Shown piece by piece: positions 16,114 through 19,439 of a stretch of DNA of 19,439 nucleotides. Made by a program: the position numbers and the translations under genes. Each line of letters begins with the position of its first letter. Position 1 is the stretch's first letter. Location of the stretch: positions 1-19,439 of the forward strand of contig JWZX01002993.1 in NCBI GenBank assembly GCA_001275005.1, in the 5' to 3' direction. Origin of the DNA: Chrysochromulina tobinii (taxonomy: Eukaryota; Haptophyta; Prymnesiales; Chrysochromulinaceae). Under the pieces are notes generated by a model. The model did not search any database. It was not told the origin of the DNA and worked only from the letters and a program-made list of their open reading frames with translations.

Positions 16114-17071
16114 ATCGAGGGGGGGCGCCGACGGGGATGGGGGCCGTGCAACCCCATCGGCTCATGCCGCGCGCAGCCGCGCACGGCAGTCCTCTATGGC
16201 GCGGCGGTCAGGGTGTCCATTGGAGCAAGCCGCGCGCTCCGCCTGTCCGCCTCCGGGGCGAGGGAGACCCGCGCGTGGATGACAGACCACGAGAGTTCAA
16301 GGAATTAATGACCGTTGTATCTCAAAATGCCGTTATGCGTTAATCGTCCGGCAGCGGCGCGCGCACCCAGCCGGTAACGGCGCACGGCAGACAGCAGAGC
16401 CACGCACGTGCACGCAGGGGTAACCCTCCGCAGGTGGGCACCACGTCTTCTCACGGTTCGAGTGGGGGCTATCCGAAATCAACATGGTGGGCCGGGTGGC
16501 GGTGCGGTGGGAGGGCATAAAGCAAGGTTAACCTTCAAGGTAGGGTAGCAACGTGCACACGAGACTCGAGAGACTAAAGTTGCCGACACACAAGACGTGA
16601 CCGCGTAAATATTGCTTAGTATGCGTCTTCGATCAGGGGCGACATCCGACATGGACGCGGGCCAGGGCACAATCATGCCGCGCACGCTTCACACGCACCG
16701 ATCGCCGCACCGCGCACACGCGCACACAGCGGGGTTCAGCCTCACGCTTGCGCGCGGCCCGTACGGCCCACATCCAGATATCGTCATCACACGCCTCCGC
16801 TCATCCAGCAGAGAGCAGATCTCCGTCAGCCATCACACGACGCGTTCCCGTAGTACCCATCCGAGATCCACAGCAAACACATCGCACCACCCGCCGGGGC
16901 CGCTGGGCGAGCACGCCTCCTCGGCGCGCGCCATAGCAACAGCGTCGTGCGGGGAAATGCTCCTCCTCTTTCACCGATGGAGATCCCACGTCACTCCCCT
17001 TGAGCATTGCGTCTGCCCTCGGTGCATTCTGTCAGTCAGTCAATCAATTCGGCGCATTGCGTTCAGCGGGC
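16114..17071. other. Convergent intergenic region between IFT54 and the HMG-box gene
   Basis: About 960 bp with no supported gene. It should hold both 3' UTRs. Notable points are a 12-bp perfect palindrome AAGGTTAACCTT (16524-16535) and a GTCAGTCAGTCAATCAAT run near 17033-17047. An open plus-strand frame from 16612 is Arg/Ser/His-rich and runs antisense into the HMG gene, so it is not called. Confidence 0.6.
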
Positions 17072-17872
17072 TTAGAATGCAGACAGTGCCGAGAGCATCT
17101 GGGCGGCGGCCGTGTGCTCATTCTCGGCGACGGTGCATAGCTGGTCGAGGAGCGAGGGCGACGAGCGCTCGGGCTCCCCCCTCGCCTGCTGCGACTGGTG
17201 TGAATGGTACGAGTACTCACTCTCCTCGTGTTCCTCCTCCGGCTGCGAGTACGTCGACTGCTGGTTTAGGCGCGAACCGACGAGGGCGAGGGCGTGCAGC
17301 GAGGGCGGAGCGAGGGTGCGTGAGACGCGGGCGCCGCCCATCGTCTTGCGCTTGCCCTTCCGGATGCCGCGGCTGCGAGCCTCCGGGTACGCGGCGGCGA
17401 ACTCCTCCTTGATCCTCCGGGCGGCGATCACGTATGACGACTTCTCATGTGCGGGCATGTCACGCCAGCACTGGCCGAGGAGGACGGAGACGGCAGCGTT
17501 CGACCTGCGCACACGGTGGATGGAGGGGGGCGGTCAGGCGAGTGCGGGGCATGCTCGCAGCCAGGCATGAAGGGGCTCAGGCTAATTGATTCACGCCGTC
17601 ATTGAGGGCCCGCGGGGTGCTCACATTTGGGGGTTGCGATCTGCGAGCTCGGAGCGCTTCTCGTTGGAGAAGAGGATGAAGGCGTTCATTGGTCGCTTGG
17701 GCGTTCCGTCCTCCCGGAGCGTCGGCGGCGCTGCGTGGCGTGCAATGTCCTCTGGGCTGGGGCTGGACGAGGGCGTCGCGCCGAGGGTGACCTCAGAGGC
17801 ACTTGGGGAGCTGGCGCGCTGGGAATCCAGTCTATGCGCGGTAGGAGCCTTGGCACGGACCGAGCGGCGCAT
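17072..17872 (-). CDS. HMG-box DNA-binding protein (SOX/MATA-like single box), two exons
   Basis: Exon 1 is 17625-17872 and exon 2 is 17072-17504 on the minus strand, giving 226 residues from the ATG at 17872. The box spans the intron: TPKRPMNAFILFSNEKRSEL and ADRNPQM from exon 1 join SNAAVSVLLGQCWRDMPAHE and KSSYVIAARRIKEEFAAAYP from exon 2, then RKGKRKT. The RPMNAF start, the W in LGQCW and the basic end match sequence-specific HMG boxes (SOX, fungal mating type) more than the abundant HMGB type. The N-terminal part is Ser/Pro-rich; the C-terminal part is acidic/Ser/Gln-rich (EEEHEESEYSYHSHQSQQ) and may be an activation region. The frame stays open above 17872 to a pyrimidine-rich acceptor-like sequence ending at 17971 (minus: TTTTTTCCCAG/GAGAGCC), so a 5' exon is possible. 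Targets are unknown. Confidence 0.85.
17505..17624 (-). other. HMG-box gene intron (120 bp, phase 2)
   Basis: Read on the minus strand, donor CCCAAAT/GTGAGCAC and acceptor TGTGCGCAG/GTCGAACG. Joining AT to G makes the Met of NPQM-SNAAV and restores the HMG box. Confidence 0.9.
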
Positions 17873-18313
17873 CTTCCAATCTGCGTTTGGACTGAGCTGG
17901 GGTGGCTGGAGCTCGGCAAGATTGACAACCGCAGTGTCAGTCCAGACCCGATTGGCAATGGCTGGCTCTCCTGGGAAAAAACCCCACAAGAAAAGGGTGG
18001 GTTGGTTTTAGACAGTTCCGTTGATCGTCGCGTATATTAACGTATCTGCAGGAGACTTTTTGTCAAATTTCTTGCACAACTTCGGAGTACACAAATCAGG
18101 CGCGTACATGTACTGGTACTGCACACTGCACTGTTTAAACGGCCCCCGCACACATGATGATGTGGATCGATCATGGTTTCCATGCCCCGCACATATTCAG
18201 TACCTCGTCATGTACCTCGAGACTTCGAGCGGGTCGAGACACATGCAACAGTCGACTGAAAAGTTGCATGATTGTTTGTGAACGCCGCTCTTGCAGTCGC
18301 TCTTGCAATCGCT
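17873..18313. other. Region between the coiled-coil and HMG-box genes
   Basis: Both neighbours are on the minus strand. It is AT-richer than the genes and has no supported coding sequence beyond a possible HMG N-terminal extension (17873-17970). It includes the acceptor-like tract at about 17971-17990 and a hairpin at 18242-18270 just downstream of the coiled-coil stop. Confidence 0.5.
18242..18270 (-). other. Hairpin 3' of the coiled-coil gene
   Basis: Arms CATGCAAC (18242-18249) and GTTGCATG (18263-18270) are fully complementary across a 13-base loop that itself begins with the palindrome AGTCGACT. It lies about 45 bases past the stop codon of the minus-strand gene, so it would be in its 3' UTR. 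Confidence 0.4.
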
Positions 18314-19195
18314 CTATTCGCCATCATCTTGATCTTGATCTTCGCCACGGGCCATGGCGTTCTTGGACGGCCGTCCGACACTGCTACCGCTGCTGGCAGT
18401 GCTGCTGCGCTTGGCCGTCCGCCATCGGTCCGCGAGCTCGGGTCTGAGGGAGGGATGCCGCGCGCCTTCCGACCCTGTGCTGCCCCCGCTCGGGTCATAG
18501 TTCGGCATGCGGCCGCGTTCGAGGTACAAATTATAGTTATGCGCTTCGACGGGCTCGACGGGCTCGGATGCTCGGCGGCTCGGCGGCTCGGCGGGTGAAG
18601 CGGACGGCCCGGGTTGCTTCCGCCTCTGCGATGCTTCGCGCGTGAGGCTGTGGGCACGCTGGAGGCTCGCGGCAAAGGCATCTTGCTGCTGCGTGCAGAC
18701 CGCTTGAACGACGCCGTTCGCTACGTCAAGGTTCTTCTGCAGCTCGCTCATCGCAGTGGTGCGGTGTGCCAGCTCCTGCTTCGCGTCTTCGAGAGCGGCC
18801 CGAAGACTTTCCGTCGTCGACTGGGCGGCCTCCAGTTGTCGGTCGCTTTCATGGAGCTTCTGCCAGTTGTCAAGCCTTGCTTCAGAGGCGGCGCGCTGCA
18901 GGCCAGCGTTGTCGTCCTGCAAGTGTGCATTCTCGCTCCTGAGGCGTTTATTACTGGCCTGCAGGCAGACATTCTCAGCTTGCAGCTCTGCATTCTCGCG
19001 CTCGAGTCGGCTAACTTGGCGTCGCACGTATTGGAGCGTTGCTCGCGCGTCGAGCGGACAAGACTGCGGCGTGCTGACGGTATTGGAGCGTGCACGCCCG
19101 ATGATTGACGGGAGATCCACTGAATTGACCAATAGTTCTAAGGGTGGCGCGGCATGCGGGCGCACGAAGCCACGATGCTGGACGGGTTGCAGCAT
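18314..19195 (-). CDS. Leucine-zipper coiled-coil protein, unknown function
   Basis: The frame ends in TAG at 18314; the first in-frame ATG is at 19195, giving 293 residues. The frame is open to 19267 without an ATG, so a 5' exon may exist (an ATG at 19322 in another frame, MEARCQSASINPLANLE, is a candidate). From the ATG at 19195, residues 64-99 are an uninterrupted zipper: Leu at 64, 71, 78, 85, 92 and 99, with Asn at 68, 75, 82, 89 and 96. The coiled coil continues with less regular heptads to about residue 170. The C-terminal third is Ser/Pro/Arg-rich, with YNLYLERGRMPNYDPSGG and an acidic end (GEDQDQDDGE). The segment before the zipper (DARATLQYVRRQVS) lacks the bZIP basic-region signature, so it is not called a bZIP factor. 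No homologue is recognised. Confidence 0.65.
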   Translation of the reverse strand: MLQPVQHRGFVRPHAAPPLELLVNSVDLPSIIGRARSNTVSTPQSCPLDARATLQYVRRQVSRLERENAELQAENVCLQASNKRLRSENAHLQDDNAGLQRAASEARLDNWQKLHESDRQLEAAQSTTESLRAALEDAKQELAHRTTAMSELQKNLDVANGVVQAVCTQQQDAFAASLQRAHSLTREASQRRKQPGPSASPAEPPSRRASEPVEPVEAHNYNLYLERGRMPNYDPSGGSTGSEGARHPSLRPELADRWRTAKRSSTASSGSSVGRPSKNAMARGEDQDQDDGE

Positions 19196-19267
19196 GTGTG
19201 CAACGGGAGCGGGCGGGCGGAAGTCGGGCGCTCGAGTTTCGTGGACAAGTTTCGATTGCGTCACCAC

Positions 19268-19439
19268 GGATTTCTAAGTTTGCAAGCGGATTTATAGATG
19301 CTGATTGACAACGAGCTTCCATGCTTGGCCGAGCGCGGCCAACTTCAGAATGATATTCTTCCCCACCCCCGGTTTCGTCTGAATACCGGGAGGGAAGCCT
19401 CAGAGATTAACCGCCAGCGTGAAATTAGCGCGTGCGCGA
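19268..19439. other. Upstream region of the coiled-coil gene, to window edge
   Basis: Short and without an assignable gene. It contains an ATG on the minus strand at 19322 that could start a first exon of the coiled-coil gene, and GGCCGCGCTCGGCC (19331-19344), a G/C-rich near-palindrome. Confidence 0.4.

Noticed and set aside
16612-17412. 266-codon plus-strand frame
   Set aside because: Arg/Ser/His-rich without a domain, and overlaps the HMG-box exon on the other strand.
18900-19030. bZIP transcription factor
   Set aside because: The zipper is clear, but the preceding residues lack the N-x7-R basic-region signature, so DNA binding is unsupported.

Overview
The window is nuclear DNA of a GC-rich, unicellular, flagellate-capable eukaryote, most likely a microalga or similar protist; a haptophyte or other complex-plastid alga would fit, but nothing here fixes the lineage. 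The reasons are conserved eukaryote-only genes (RNA polymerase I largest subunit, IFT54, a PMCA-type calcium pump, an HMG-box protein, an ARB2-domain protein), spliceosomal GT-AG introns of about 100-270 bp, no operon spacing, and very GC-rich third positions. There is no rRNA, tRNA, CRISPR array or bacterial operon.

Layout, left to right. The 3' end of a plasma-membrane-type Ca2+-ATPase (1-911) is followed on the same strand by two paralogous two-EF-hand proteins with Gly/Arg/Lys-rich N-terminal tails (1575-2180 and 2624-3313). Next is an ARB2/FAM172-like alpha/beta-hydrolase-fold protein (about 4051-4719). The centre is the complete RNA polymerase I largest subunit gene (5053-11627; four exons and one apparent +1 frameshift in a C7 run). 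A repeat-rich gene of unknown function (about 11830-14043) lies between inverted (ACTTG)n arrays. It is followed by IFT54/TRAF3IP1 (14555-16113, three exons). On the minus strand, convergent with IFT54, are an HMG-box gene (17072-17872, two exons) and a leucine-zipper coiled-coil gene (18314 to about 19195).

Functionally the left end is a calcium neighbourhood: one pump and two putative sensors. The centre concerns ribosomal RNA transcription, and IFT54 points to a cilium. These are separate transcription units and no shared pathway is implied beyond the calcium group.

The most striking observation is in the introns. All three introns of the RNA polymerase I gene, and the putative intron of the repeat-rich gene, are built of tandem repeats and carry near-copies of the adjacent coding exon next to their splice sites. 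In three of them the first 15-25 bases of the intron repeat the first bases of the downstream exon. In the fourth, the last 17 bases repeat the end of the upstream exon, and a whole exon-plus-donor segment is duplicated. This is the pattern expected if introns were created, or their ends replaced, by local tandem duplication of coding DNA containing a proto-splice site (AG/GT). Four clustered within 7 kb suggests this mode of intron birth may be active in this genome.
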